DNA from: Streptomyces massasporeus
GTDB taxonomy: Bacteria > Actinomycetota > Actinomycetes > Streptomycetales > Streptomycetaceae
Assembly (NCBI RefSeq): GCF_014648995.1
Contig: NZ_BMSE01000012.1
Span: 1-64,000 of the forward strand
Length of the DNA stretch: 64,000 nt
Direction: 5' to 3'
Part shown: positions 33,201 through 44,410 of the stretch, piece by piece
Numbering within the stretch: the stretch's first letter is position 1
Layout of the letters: each line of letters opens with the position of its first letter
Notes under the pieces: generated by a model
Told to the model about the DNA's origin: nothing
What the model saw: only the letters and a program-made list of their open reading frames with translations
Databases searched by the model: none
Made by a program: the position numbers and the translations under genes

Positions 33201-33864
33201 CGAGTTCGCGCCGGGCGGCCGCGGCGTCGGGGACCTTGCGCAGGTCGGCGTTGCTGAGCTTGGCGCTTCGCAGGGTCAGCAGCAGTTCGGCGTCGTAGGC
33301 GCGCAGTGCCTCCGGGCGCACGAGGTGCTCGGAGAGTTCGGAGTCGAGGGCGAGGAGGTCGCCGACGAGGTCCGGGAAGGAACGGGTCAGGGCCGGGTAG
33401 GGCCCGGGGGCCTCGCGCAGGACACGCGCGGCGAGCTGGAAGCGGGTGGCGTCGGCGAGCAGCCGGGACGTCGGCTCGAGACCGATGCGCAGGCCGTGGT
33501 CGGTCAGCAGGCGGCCCGCGAACGCGTGGTAGGTGGAGATCACCGGCTCGCCCGGCGGGTTGTCCGGGTCGATGGCGTCCGGGTCGGTGACGCCGGCCTT
33601 GACCAGCGCCTTGCGGACGCGCTCGGCGAGTTCGGCGGCGGCCTTGTTGGTGAAGGTGAGGCCGAGCACCTGCTCGGGGGCGACCTGGCCGGTGCCGACG
33701 AGCCACACCACGCGTGCCGCCATCACCGTTGTCTTGCCCGAGCCGGCTCCGGCCACGATCACCTGCGGGGCGGGCGGCGCGGTGATGCACGCCGTCTGCT
33801 CCGGGGTGAACGGGATGCCGAGGAGCTCCTTGAGCTGTTCGGGATCGGAGATACGGGCGGGCAC
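30247..33864 (-). CDS. AdnAB-type helicase-nuclease subunit (downstream gene)
   Basis: A 1205-residue protein with a UvrD-like SF1A motor and a C-terminal RecB-like nuclease. Walker A is VIVAGAGSGKTTVMAARV near residue 40, Walker B VVLLDEYQDTSVAQRV, and the C-terminal nuclease core EIVDWKTHRART precedes QLAVYRIAWAEQQ. Two such proteins side by side define the actinobacterial AdnA/AdnB heterodimer that resects DNA double-strand breaks. I do not assign A or B. The linker between motor and nuclease contains four copies of an 8-residue repeat (907-938). No C-terminal Fe-S cysteines are seen, unlike its partner. The GTG at 33862-33864 is the start. Confidence 0.9.
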   Translation of the reverse strand: MPARISDPEQLKELLGIPFTPEQTACITAPPAPQVIVAGAGSGKTTVMAARVVWLVGTGQVAPEQVLGLTFTNKAAAELAERVRKALVKAGVTDPDAIDPDNPPGEPVISTYHAFAGRLLTDHGLRIGLEPTSRLLADATRFQLAARVLREAPGPYPALTRSFPDLVGDLLALDSELSEHLVRPEALRAYDAELLLTLRSAKLSNADLRKVPDAAAARRELAELVTRYRTAKRERDLLDFGDQIALSARLAGTPEVGQVLRDEFRVVLLDEYQDTSVAQRVLLAGLFGEGTGHPVTAVGDPCQAIYGWRGASVANLDDFPEHFAHADGRPASRQALSENRRSGGRLLDLANGLAEPLRALHAGVEALRPAPGAERDGMVRCALLPTHAEEIGWAADSVAHLVRTGTAPGEIAVLCRTATDFAEIQGALVARDIPVEVVGLSGLLHLPEIADLVAVCEVLQDPGANAALVRLLTGPRWRIGPRDLALLGRRARLLVAHARVADDDDQDRRLAEAVEGVDPSEVISLADALDTFLETPLDGRGDDDGLPFSPDARVRFARLATELRELRRSLADPLMDVLHRVLAVTGLEVELSASPHALAARRRETLSNFLDVAASFAAGDNEASLLAFLGFLRTAAQYEKGLDNALPGGENTVKVLTAHKSKGLEWDVVVVPGLVTGTFPSSQGREKWTSQGKVLPHELRGDADTLPDVTSWDAKGLKAFHEAMKDHQHTEELRLGYVTFTRPRSLLLGSGHWWGPTQKKRRGPSAFLQSLYEHCEAGYGEIEAWAEEPAEDEENPALHQGAADQVWPLPLDAAALARRRAAAETVLAHLEDLASEEAGHPPAAHDPDALDDPEWPPPPEDDEPPYDEPDPFDFDEDAFHDDALGAPSSEEDAPGGDAFTDAEGPADGDARSAKDGDARSATDGHARSAADRDTRSAANRPTVPHQAGPPEPQVPRRHPRPHLTPEEARTIASWDRDLDALTGEFLRARDSVTEVPLPTSLTASQLLLLAADPDGLAQELARPMPRPPQPAARRGTRFHAWVEARFEELTLPMLEPEELPGSEAEISDERDLESLKEAFEQTEYAHRTPYRVEAPFQLALAGRVVRGRIDAVYKVGHGEGATYEIVDWKTHRARTADPLQLAVYRIAWAEQQGVPPESVTAAFLYVRSGEIVRPDGLPDRAALERLLSEEPPGEEPHSEDVGEGR
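31051..31146. repeat. four 24-bp tandem repeats inside the AdnAB-type gene
   Basis: Units begin at 31051, 31075, 31099 and 31123 (consensus CGYCGCYGACCGTGCGTCCC plus four bases). They encode repeated DGDARSAT-like octapeptides in the acidic linker, so the frame is kept. Confidence 0.9.
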
Positions 33865-33958
33865 ATCGAAAGGCTAGCGGCGGCCACTGACAGCGGTGAC
33901 CGGACCGGCCTCAGGAGGAGGAAGAAGCGCAGGTCAGCACACGTGGTGCGATACCTCA

Positions 33959-34033
33959 CTCCAAGACTGCTCACGCCACGGCTGCTGACTCCATGACTGC
34001 TGGCTCCGAGACTGCTGAGTCCAGGACTTCTCA
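33959..34033. repeat. five 15-bp tandem repeats between the two AdnAB-type genes
   Basis: Consensus CTCCANGACTGCTGA, with units at 33959, 33974, 33989, 34004 and 34019. Degenerate copies reach the stop codon of the upstream gene (34048-34050). The array fills most of the 183-bp gap. Confidence 0.85.
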
Positions 34034-34047
34034 CTCACCACGACAGC

Positions 34048-37000
34048 TCACTCCACGACGTGACGCCCCTCCTGCCGCGCGCTGCACGAGGCTCGGAACG
34101 CGCAGTGCGTGCAGTGCTGCCCGGCGGTCGGCGTGAACCTCTCGTCGAGGACCTTGCCTGCGGCGGTGGCGAGCAGGTCGCCGACCCACTCCCCCTCCAG
34201 CGGCTCCTGGGCCTGCACCTTGGGCAGGCTCTCGCCGCCGTCGCGCTTGGCGGCCCCCTGACGGAGGTGGACGAGTTCGGCGCCGCCCGGCTCGGGGCGT
34301 ACGCCGTCGAAGGCCTCGTCGACGGCGCCCTCGCGGACGGCCAGCTGGTAGACGGCGAGCTGTGGGTGGCGCTCCACCTCCTTGGAACTGGGCGCCTGCT
34401 TGCCGGTCTTGAAGTCGACCACATAGGCGCGGCCGTCGCCGTCCGCCTCGACCCGGTCCATCTGGCCGCGGATGCGCACCTGGTAGTCGCCCGCTTCGAG
34501 GGTGACGTCGAAGTCGTGCTCGCTGGCCACCGGGGTCCGCCCGGTGCGGTTCGTCACGTGCCACTGCAGGAACCGTTCGAGGGCCACGCGCGCGTTGTCC
34601 TTCTCCTGGGCCGACTTCCACGGCGCGTCGAAGGCCAGCGCGTTCCACACGGAGTCGAGGCGTTCCATGAGGACGGTGAGGTCGGCCGGGGTGTGCCCGG
34701 AGGCGACCTCGTCGGCGAGGACGTGCACCACGTTGCCGAAGCCCTGGGCGACGGTCGCGGGCGCGTCGGCCTTCACCTCACGGCCGAGGAACCACTGGAG
34801 GGCGCAGGTGTTGGCCAGTTGGTCGAGGGCGCTGCCGGAGAGCACCACGGGCTGGTCGCGATCGCGCAGCGGCACCTTGGACTCGGTGGGTTCGAACATG
34901 CCCCACCAGCGGTAGGGGTGCGCGGACGGCACCAGGGGGCGGCCGTCCTCGTCGGCGAGGGCGGCGAGCCGGGCCAGGCGGCGGGCGGCGGCCTCCCGGA
35001 GGACGTCGGAGACGCGCGGGTCGACCGTGGTGGCGCGCAGTTCGGCCACGAGCGCGGCGACGGACAGCGGTCGGCGGGGGCGTCCGGTGACGTCCTTGGG
35101 TTCGACGCCGAGTTCGGTCAGGAAGCGCGAGGGCTGGTCGCCGTCGTCCGCGGGGGCCTTGACCGCGGTGACGACGAGGCGTTCACGCGCGCGTGTGGCG
35201 GCCACGTAGAAGAGGCGGCGCTCCTCGGCGAGCAGCGCGCCGGGGGTGAGGGGTTCGGCGAGTCCGTCGCGGCCGATGCGGTCGGCCTCCAGGAGGGAGC
35301 CGCGGCGGCGCAGGTCCGGCCACAGGCCCTCCTGGACGCCCGCGACGACCACGAGGCGCCACTCCAGTCCCTTGGAGCGGTGCGCTGTCATCAGGCGGAC
35401 GGCGGCGGGGCGTACGGCTCGCCTGGTGAGGGTGTCGGCGGCGATGTCCTCGGCGTCGATCTCCGCCAGGAAGTTCAGGGTGCCCCGGCCTCCGGTGCGT
35501 TCCTCGGCGCGGGCGGCGGTGGCGAAGAGGGCGCAGACGGCGTCCAGGTCGCGGTCCGCGTTGCGCCCGGCGGCGCCGCCCCGGCGGGCTGCCCGTTCCA
35601 GGCGCGTGGGCCATGGCGTGCCTTCCCACAGGTCCCACAGCGCCTCCTCGGCCGTGCCGCCGCCGGCGAGGCGTTCGCGGGCCTTGTGCAGCAGCGCGCC
35701 GAGGCGCTGGGCGCCACGCGCGTACGTGGGGTCGTGCACGACGAGGCGCTCCGGCTCGGCGAGCGCTTGGGCGAGCAGCACGTCGGAGGGCGGCGGCAGC
35801 GGGTTGCCGGCGGCCCTCTCCTCGTCGCGCAGGGCGCGGCCGAGGCGGCGCAGGTCGGCGGCGTCCATGCTCGCGAGGGGCGAGGTCAGGAGGGAGAGGG
35901 CGGTTTCGGTGTCGAGCCAGCAGGCGTCCTGCGGCGCGGCGGGAGCGGCCTCGGAGGAGGGCCCTGTGGCCTCGGACTCCCCATTCCGAACCTCCCCGGA
36001 GGAGGACCCCGCGGCCCCGGACTCCCCAGACCGAACATCCCCGGAGGAAGACCCCGCGGCCCCGGACTCCCCAGACCGAACATCCCCGGAGGAGGACCCC
36101 CCGGCCCCGGACTCCCGCTGCTCGGGAGACCCCGCCTCCGCCGCGGCCACCGCCCGCAGTGCCGTCAGCAGCGGTGCCACCGCCGGTTCGTGCCGCAGTG
36201 GCACGTCGTCACCGTCGACGTCCACGGGGACGCCCGCCGCCGTGAGGGCGCGGCGGAGCATCGGGATGGTGCGGGAGCCGGCGCGCACAAGGACGGCCAT
36301 GTCGCTCCAGGGGACGCCGTCCTCCAGGTGGGCCCTGCGGAGGATGTCGGCGATGTTGTCCAGCTCCGTCCCGGACGTCGGGTAGGTGTACGCCTCGACG
36401 CGGCCGCCGTCCCGTACGGGGGAGAGTTCGCGGTGGGCGCGCACCTTCTCGGCGGGCAGGCGGGTCAGCGGCATGCGCTGGGTGAGCAGCCGGGTGGCGG
36501 CCAGCAGGCCGGCGCCGGAGCGGCGGGACGTTCGCAGCACGGAGACCGGGGCCGGGCGGCCGTCCACGCGGGGGAAGGCGTGCGGGAAGTCCAGGATGCC
36601 GTTGACGTCGGCGCCGCGGAACGCGTAGATCGACTGGTCGGGATCGCCGAAGGCCACGAGCGTGCGGCCACCGCCGGCCAGGGCGTCCAGCAGTCGTACC
36701 TGAGCGGGATCCGTGTCCTGGTACTCGTCGACGTAGACGGCGTCGTACCGGGCGGCGAGCCACGCCGCGACCTCGGGGCGGCGGGCGAGGAGCACCGCGC
36801 GGTGGACGAGTTCCGCATAGTCGATCACGCCCTGCAGGTCGAGCACGTCGAGGTACTCGGCGAGGAAGGCGGCCGCGGCGCGCCAGTCGGGCCGTCCCGT
36901 GCGGCGGGCGAAGGCGTCCAGGGCGTCGGGGCCGAGGCCCAGTTCACGGCTGCGGGCGAGGACCGCGCGGACCTCGTCGGCGAAACCGCGGGTGGTCAGG

Positions 37001-37527
37001 CAGGCGCGCAGTTCGTCCGGCCAGCGCACATGGGCGAGTCCGAGTCGTTCCAGATCGACCTGGCCCGCGAGCAGCTCCCGTACCGAGACGTCCTGCTCGG
37101 GACCGGACAGCAGGCGCAGCGGTTCGACGAACAGGTCGTTGTCCTGGTGGGCGCGGACCAGGGCGTAGCAGAACGAGTGAAAGGTGGTCGCCTGGGGGGC
37201 GCGGGCCGCGCCGGCCCGCCGGGCCATGCGGTCGCGCAGCTCGACGGCGGCCTTGCGGCTGAACGTGAGGACCAGGATGCGCTCGGGATCCACGCCCCGG
37301 GCGACGCGTTCGGCCACCGACTCGACGAGCGTGGTGGTCTTGCCGGTGCCCGGACCTGCGAGGACGAGCAGCGGGCCCCGCGTGTGGTCAACCACGGAGC
37401 GCTGCGAGGCGTCCAAAAGAGGGGGGTCCACCCGAGCAGGAGGGGTACGTACCAGTCGGTAAGCGCCACGGCTCCCCCGTCGCACCCGGGGGTGCGACAG
37501 GCCGCTGGTGAAGGAAGAGGAGCTCAC
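34048..37527 (-). CDS. AdnAB-type helicase-nuclease subunit (upstream gene)
   Basis: A 1159-residue UvrD-like motor fused to a RecB-like nuclease. Walker A LLVLAGPGTGKTTTLVESVA lies near residue 50, Walker B AVYVDEYQDTDPAQVRLLDA near 270. The nuclease core YVVDFKTGKQAPSSKEVERH is followed by cysteines FTPTAGQHCTHCAFRASC, consistent with an Fe-S-stabilised nuclease domain. Together with the downstream gene it should form the AdnAB double-strand-break resection complex, the actinobacterial counterpart of RecBCD/AddAB. Residues 474-518 are three copies of a 15-residue Ser/Gly repeat in a helicase loop. The start is set at the GTG at 37525-37527; the region before the motor is basic and poorly conserved, so the true start may differ. 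Confidence 0.9.
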   Translation of the reverse strand: MSSSSFTSGLSHPRVRRGSRGAYRLVRTPPARVDPPLLDASQRSVVDHTRGPLLVLAGPGTGKTTTLVESVAERVARGVDPERILVLTFSRKAAVELRDRMARRAGAARAPQATTFHSFCYALVRAHQDNDLFVEPLRLLSGPEQDVSVRELLAGQVDLERLGLAHVRWPDELRACLTTRGFADEVRAVLARSRELGLGPDALDAFARRTGRPDWRAAAAFLAEYLDVLDLQGVIDYAELVHRAVLLARRPEVAAWLAARYDAVYVDEYQDTDPAQVRLLDALAGGGRTLVAFGDPDQSIYAFRGADVNGILDFPHAFPRVDGRPAPVSVLRTSRRSGAGLLAATRLLTQRMPLTRLPAEKVRAHRELSPVRDGGRVEAYTYPTSGTELDNIADILRRAHLEDGVPWSDMAVLVRAGSRTIPMLRRALTAAGVPVDVDGDDVPLRHEPAVAPLLTALRAVAAAEAGSPEQRESGAGGSSSGDVRSGESGAAGSSSGDVRSGESGAAGSSSGEVRNGESEATGPSSEAAPAAPQDACWLDTETALSLLTSPLASMDAADLRRLGRALRDEERAAGNPLPPPSDVLLAQALAEPERLVVHDPTYARGAQRLGALLHKARERLAGGGTAEEALWDLWEGTPWPTRLERAARRGGAAGRNADRDLDAVCALFATAARAEERTGGRGTLNFLAEIDAEDIAADTLTRRAVRPAAVRLMTAHRSKGLEWRLVVVAGVQEGLWPDLRRRGSLLEADRIGRDGLAEPLTPGALLAEERRLFYVAATRARERLVVTAVKAPADDGDQPSRFLTELGVEPKDVTGRPRRPLSVAALVAELRATTVDPRVSDVLREAAARRLARLAALADEDGRPLVPSAHPYRWWGMFEPTESKVPLRDRDQPVVLSGSALDQLANTCALQWFLGREVKADAPATVAQGFGNVVHVLADEVASGHTPADLTVLMERLDSVWNALAFDAPWKSAQEKDNARVALERFLQWHVTNRTGRTPVASEHDFDVTLEAGDYQVRIRGQMDRVEADGDGRAYVVDFKTGKQAPSSKEVERHPQLAVYQLAVREGAVDEAFDGVRPEPGGAELVHLRQGAAKRDGGESLPKVQAQEPLEGEWVGDLLATAAGKVLDERFTPTAGQHCTHCAFRASCSARQEGRHVVE
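35974..36108. repeat. three 45-bp tandem repeats inside the AdnAB-type gene
   Basis: Units start at 35974, 36019 and 36064, with a partial fourth at 36109. Copies are nearly identical (for example CCGAACATCCCCGGAGGA). They encode SGAAGSSSGDVRSGE and variants in frame. Confidence 0.92.
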
Positions 37528-37793
37528 GTGGTTCGCCGGTTCTGGTGGAAGTGCTGGTTGGCGGGCCACCGCGGGTGGCGGGCGGTGACCGCGGGGTGAC
37601 GGGGGCACGCGCAGCCGACGCTACGCCGACGGACGAGGCGGAAGCAGGGCTTCCCCTTCTTCCCGCCGGCCACTCTCGGCACTCGTGGCACTCATGCCCC
37701 TCGCCTCACGAACGTACGTCATGCCCCCGGTGTGCCCCGATTCCCCCGTACGGATCACGCGTCACACGACAGGCGGTCCGATGGCGGAAGCTG

Positions 37794-38183
37794 TCAGGTG
37801 TGACCCTCCGCGCGATCGCCGCCGTCCCACCGCGCCCGTCTCATGTCGATGCGCGGCAGGTGGCCCTCGGCGGCGCGGCTCGCCTCCTTCAGGGGCGTGC
37901 CCTCCGCCCGGTAGTGGCCGAGCGCCCGCTGTTCGTGCCCGGGCAGCAGGACGCCGTCCGCGCGGACGACCCGCCACCAGGGAGCGGCTCCCCCGTAGAG
38001 CGCCATCACACGGCCCACCTGCCGCGGGCCCCCCTGTTCCAGCCACTCGGCGACGTCCCCGTAGGTCATGACACGACCCGGCGGAATCAGTTCGGCGACG
38101 TCGAGGACCTGCTCGGCGTACTCGGGCAGCGCTTGCGCGGGCCCGTCCTCGTACCGGCCCCCCTCAGGGCTCTGCTCACTCAT
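37794..38183 (-). CDS. alkyltransferase-like (ATL) protein, MGMT family without the catalytic Cys
   Basis: A 129-residue protein of the MGMT DNA-binding domain fold: LDVAELIPPGRVMTYGDVAE and RQVGRVMALYGGAAPWWRVV. The alkyl-accepting motif PCHRV of true methyltransferases is replaced by PWWRV, so the cysteine is Trp, as in ATL proteins. ATLs bind O6-alkylguanine and pass the lesion to nucleotide-excision repair. The start ATG is at 38183. The neighbourhood of UvrD2 and AdnAB fits a repair role, and mycobacteria have the equivalent gene (Rv3204) in the same block. It is divergent from the large membrane protein. Confidence 0.88.
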   Translation of the reverse strand: MSEQSPEGGRYEDGPAQALPEYAEQVLDVAELIPPGRVMTYGDVAEWLEQGGPRQVGRVMALYGGAAPWWRVVRADGVLLPGHEQRALGHYRAEGTPLKEASRAAEGHLPRIDMRRARWDGGDRAEGHT

Positions 38184-38369
38184 CCGCCCCATCCTGCCCC
38201 ACCCCACCGACAACGGGCCGGGCGTGCTCCGGAGCGTTTCCGTCACCCGGCAGGGGCACATCGGGCAGACTGTCCGCCCCCGCATGTGCACCCTGATTGC
38301 CCCGTGTGCCGGTGCGGCATGCCACCATCGTGCGGGCGGTGATCGGTGATACGAGACCAAGAAGAGACG

Positions 38370-41099
<2,730 letters not shown>

Positions 41100-41194
41100 C
41101 CCGAGCGGGCGGGAAGCAGGGCCTCCCCTGCCCCTCCTACCTCATACGGCACGCGTCCCGCGCGCCCCGTTCGCTGCCGCCGCAGGATGGAACC

Positions 41195-42739
41195 ATGCCA
41201 TCCCTCCTCCGGCTGCGCGCCGCCGCCCTGACCGCCTCCGCCGTGCTGTTGTCCACCGTGCTGGCGGGTTGCGGCGACGACGCCAAGGACGAGGACCTCA
41301 CGCGGCAGGACTTGAGCTGGAAGGCCTGCCCGGCCCCGGACGCGGCCCAGGGCGGTGGCACCTCGCCCTCTCCCCTGCCGGACGACGGTGAGTGGCAGTG
41401 CGCGACCATGAAGGCCCCGCTCGACTGGGGCGACCCGAAGGGCGACACGATCGGCCTGGAGCTGATCCGGGTCAGGACGACCGGCGCGCAGAACGCCCGC
41501 ATCGGTTCGCTCATCTTCAACTTCGGCGGCCCCGGCGGCTCGGGCGTCACCTCGCTGCCCGCCTTCGCGGAGGGCTACGAGAAGCTGCGCACCCGCTACG
41601 ACCTGGTCAGCTTCGACCCACGCGGGGTCGGCCGCAGCGACCCCGTGCTCTGCGAGAACGACCAGCAGCTCGACGCCTACTTCCAGCAGGACGCCACCCC
41701 CGACGACGCCGCCGAGCGCACGCAGCTCGTGGACAACACCAAGGAGTTCAACAACGCCTGCGAGGACAACTCGGAGAAGGTCCTGCCGCACGTGCGCACC
41801 ACCGACGCGGCCCGCGATCTGGACCTGATGCGCCAGGTCCTCGGCGACGACAAGCTGTACTACTTCGGCATCTCCTACGGCACCGAGCTGGGCGGCGTCT
41901 ACGCCCACCTGTTCCCGAAGCGGGTCGGCAGAGCCCTGTTCGACGCCGTCGTCGACCCCACACAGGACCCCGAACAGGGGTCGCTGGGGCAGGCCAAGGG
42001 CTTCCAGCTCGCACTCGACAACTTCGCCGAGGACTGCGTGTCGCAGGCCGAGGAGTGCCCGATCGGCGACAGTGCCCAGGACGTGAAGGACCGTATCGCC
42101 AGACTGCTCGACGAGCTCGACCGCACTCCGATCCAGGGGATCTTCCCGCGCCAGCTGACCCAGACCGCGGCGACCAGCGGCATCGCACAGGCGCTGTACT
42201 CGAAGGACTTCTGGGAGTACCTCACCGAGGGCCTGGAGCAGGCGTACGACGGCGACGGCAGGATCCTGCTGTCGCTGGCCGACTCGATGAACGGTCGCAG
42301 CGAGAACGGCGAGTACAGCAACATCACCCCCGCCAACGTCGCCATCAACTGCGCCGACGACAAACCCCGCTACGACACCGCTTACGTCGAGCGGAAGCTG
42401 CCCGAGTTCCGGGCCGCGTCCGACCTGTTCGGCGACTACCTGGCGTGGTCCATGCTCAGCTGCACCGACTGGGCCGTGCCGGGGGCCGCCGACCACCCGG
42501 ACGTCAGCGCTCCGGGCTCGGCGCCCATCCTGGTCGTCGGCAACACCGGCGACCCGGCCACGCCGTACGAGGGCGCGCGGGCCATGGTGAACGCGCTGGG
42601 CAAGGGCGTCGGCGTCGAGCTGACGTACCGGGGCCAGGGGCATGGCGCCTACGACAGCAAGAACAAGTGCGTGCAGGGGGCGGTGGACGGCTATCTGCTG
42701 GACGGGAAGGTGCCGCCGGCGGGGACCGTCTGCTCCTGA
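41195..42739 (+). CDS. secreted lipoprotein tripeptidyl aminopeptidase-type hydrolase 1 (Slp family)
   Basis: A 514-residue alpha/beta hydrolase. The signal peptide ends in a lipobox, LLSTVLAGCGDD, so it should be a lipoprotein on the outer face of the membrane. The oxyanion region FNFGGPGGSG, the nucleophile YYFGISYGTELGG, the acid NTGDPATPYEG and the catalytic His in GQGHGAYDSKNKC make a full triad. The C-terminal block is the TAP-like domain. It resembles S. lividans SlpD/SlpE and Tap mycelium-associated peptidases, which remove N-terminal tripeptides from secreted proteins. The ATG at 41195 has AGGATGG upstream. The next gene is a paralogue. Confidence 0.9.
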   Translation: MPSLLRLRAAALTASAVLLSTVLAGCGDDAKDEDLTRQDLSWKACPAPDAAQGGGTSPSPLPDDGEWQCATMKAPLDWGDPKGDTIGLELIRVRTTGAQNARIGSLIFNFGGPGGSGVTSLPAFAEGYEKLRTRYDLVSFDPRGVGRSDPVLCENDQQLDAYFQQDATPDDAAERTQLVDNTKEFNNACEDNSEKVLPHVRTTDAARDLDLMRQVLGDDKLYYFGISYGTELGGVYAHLFPKRVGRALFDAVVDPTQDPEQGSLGQAKGFQLALDNFAEDCVSQAEECPIGDSAQDVKDRIARLLDELDRTPIQGIFPRQLTQTAATSGIAQALYSKDFWEYLTEGLEQAYDGDGRILLSLADSMNGRSENGEYSNITPANVAINCADDKPRYDTAYVERKLPEFRAASDLFGDYLAWSMLSCTDWAVPGAADHPDVSAPGSAPILVVGNTGDPATPYEGARAMVNALGKGVGVELTYRGQGHGAYDSKNKCVQGAVDGYLLDGKVPPAGTVCS

Positions 42740-42873
42740 CACCTGCAACGGTCTCGACGAACCCGCAGGTCAGAAGGTTATCCACAGGCCGAAACGGTCG
42801 GCGCGGGATCTGCCTACCATGGCCTGACCGCCATCCGCGGCACGGAGCGGACGGCCTGCGAGGGGGATGGGCA

Positions 42874-44343
42874 ATGACGCGCTTGGTTCGGTGGACCGCT
42901 CTGGCGGCCGCCTCGGCCCTGCTGGCCGCCGGTTGCAGCGGCGGTTCGTCCGACGACGACAAGAGCGGGCTCTCCTGGGGCCGTTGCAAGGCGACCGCCG
43001 ACGGCCCCGCGCCGAGCAGTGAATGGCAGTGCGCGACAGTGAAGGTGCCGCTGGACTGGTCGAAGCCGGACGGCGAGACCATCGGCCTGGGTCTGATCCG
43101 CGCCAAGGCCCGCGGCGGCGACCGCCTCGGGTCCCTGCTGTTCAACTTCGGCGGCCCGGGCGCCTCGGGTGTGTCCATGATGCCGTCGTACGCCCCGACC
43201 GTCTCCTCGCTCCGCGAGCGATACGACCTGGTGAGCTGGGACCCGCGCGGCGTGGGCGCCAGCGAGGGCGTGCGCTGCCGCGGCGACAAGGAGATCCAGG
43301 CCGCCGAGTCGGTGGACGTCACCCCGGACACCCCCGCCGAGGAGAAGGCGTACGTCGAGGACGCCGCCGACTTCGGCAAGGGCTGCCAGAAGGACGCCGG
43401 GAAGCTGATGGCCCACGTCTCGACCGCCGACTCGGCGCGCGACATGGACCGCATCCGAGAGGTCCTCGGCGACGACAGGATGAACTACTTCGGCATCTCC
43501 TACGGCACCGAACTGGGCGGCACCTATGCCCACCTCTTCCCGAAGAAGGTGGGGCGCGTGACGCTGGACGCGGTCGTCGACCCCACCGCCGACACCGTGG
43601 GCCACGCCCAGAACCAGGCCAGGGGCTTCCAGCGCGCGCTGAACGGCTATCTCAGGTCCACGGGCCAGGACCCCGAGGACGGCACGCGCAAGATCGCGGA
43701 CCTGCTCCAGCGCATCGACGCCCGCCCCCTGGCGACCGGGGCGCCGGGGCGGAAGCTGACCCAGACCCTCGCGGTCACCGGCATCATCCTGCCGCTGTAC
43801 AGCAAGGACAGCTGGCCGACCCTGACGAGCGCCCTGAAGGCGGCGGAGGCAGGGGACGGCTCGGAGTTGCTGGTCCTCGCCGACCGCTACAACGAACGCG
43901 ACCCGTCGGGGCGCTACGGCACGACGACCCACTCCCAGCGGGTCATATCGTGCCTGGACGACAGGCAGCGGCCCACGGTGGCCGAGACGAAGAAGCTGCT
44001 GCCTCGATTCGAGAGGATCTCCCCGGTCTTCGGGAGGTTCCTCGGCTGGGACACGGCCGGCTGGTGCCACGACTGGCCGGTGCCCGGACAGCACGACACC
44101 CCGGAGGTGAGCGCCCCCGACGCGGCACCGGTCCTGGTCGTCGGCAACACCGGCGACCCGGCCACGCCGTACGAGGGCGCGCTGAGGATGGCCGGCGAGC
44201 TGGGCAAGGGCGTCGGGGTGCTGCTCACCTGGCGGGGCGAGGGGCATGGCGCCTACGGCAGCGGGAGCAACTGCGTGGACTCCGCGGTGGACGCGTATCT
44301 GCTGGACGGCTCGGTGCCGAAGAACGGCAAGGTCTGCTCATGA
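42874..44343 (+). CDS. secreted lipoprotein tripeptidyl aminopeptidase-type hydrolase 2 (Slp family)
   Basis: A 489-residue paralogue of the preceding gene, same orientation and 134 bp away. The lipobox is ALLAAGCSGG; the Ser nucleophile is in YFGISYGTELGG, the acid in NTGDPATPYEGA and the His in GEGHGAYGSGSNC. The two proteins share large blocks (GDDxMNYFGISYGTELGG; TGDPATPYEGA), so they come from a tandem duplication, and have diverged in the lid region 200-330. The ATG at 42874 has GAGGGGGA upstream. The same extracellular peptidase role is expected, perhaps with different specificity. A strong terminator follows. Confidence 0.9.
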   Translation: MTRLVRWTALAAASALLAAGCSGGSSDDDKSGLSWGRCKATADGPAPSSEWQCATVKVPLDWSKPDGETIGLGLIRAKARGGDRLGSLLFNFGGPGASGVSMMPSYAPTVSSLRERYDLVSWDPRGVGASEGVRCRGDKEIQAAESVDVTPDTPAEEKAYVEDAADFGKGCQKDAGKLMAHVSTADSARDMDRIREVLGDDRMNYFGISYGTELGGTYAHLFPKKVGRVTLDAVVDPTADTVGHAQNQARGFQRALNGYLRSTGQDPEDGTRKIADLLQRIDARPLATGAPGRKLTQTLAVTGIILPLYSKDSWPTLTSALKAAEAGDGSELLVLADRYNERDPSGRYGTTTHSQRVISCLDDRQRPTVAETKKLLPRFERISPVFGRFLGWDTAGWCHDWPVPGQHDTPEVSAPDAAPVLVVGNTGDPATPYEGALRMAGELGKGVGVLLTWRGEGHGAYGSGSNCVDSAVDAYLLDGSVPKNGKVCS

Positions 44344-44346
44344 CGA

Positions 44347-44389
44347 CGGCGGGGGCTTCGCGCACTCGTGGTGCCCGAAGCCCCCGCCG
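44347..44389. terminator. bidirectional terminator between the second Slp-type gene and moeZ
   Basis: CGGCGGGGGCTTCG (44347-44360) pairs with CGAAGCCCCCGCCG (44376-44389). A second small stem, GCAC/GTGC, sits inside the loop. It lies between convergent genes. Confidence 0.85.
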
Positions 44390-44410
44390 CTGGGAAAGCG
44401 AGGCCGGATA

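Noticed and set aside
31225..37599. Two very long plus-strand frames (about 920 and 1180 codons) opposite the helicase-nuclease genes
   Set aside because: Neither has domain motifs; the minus strand carries complete helicase and nuclease motif sets.
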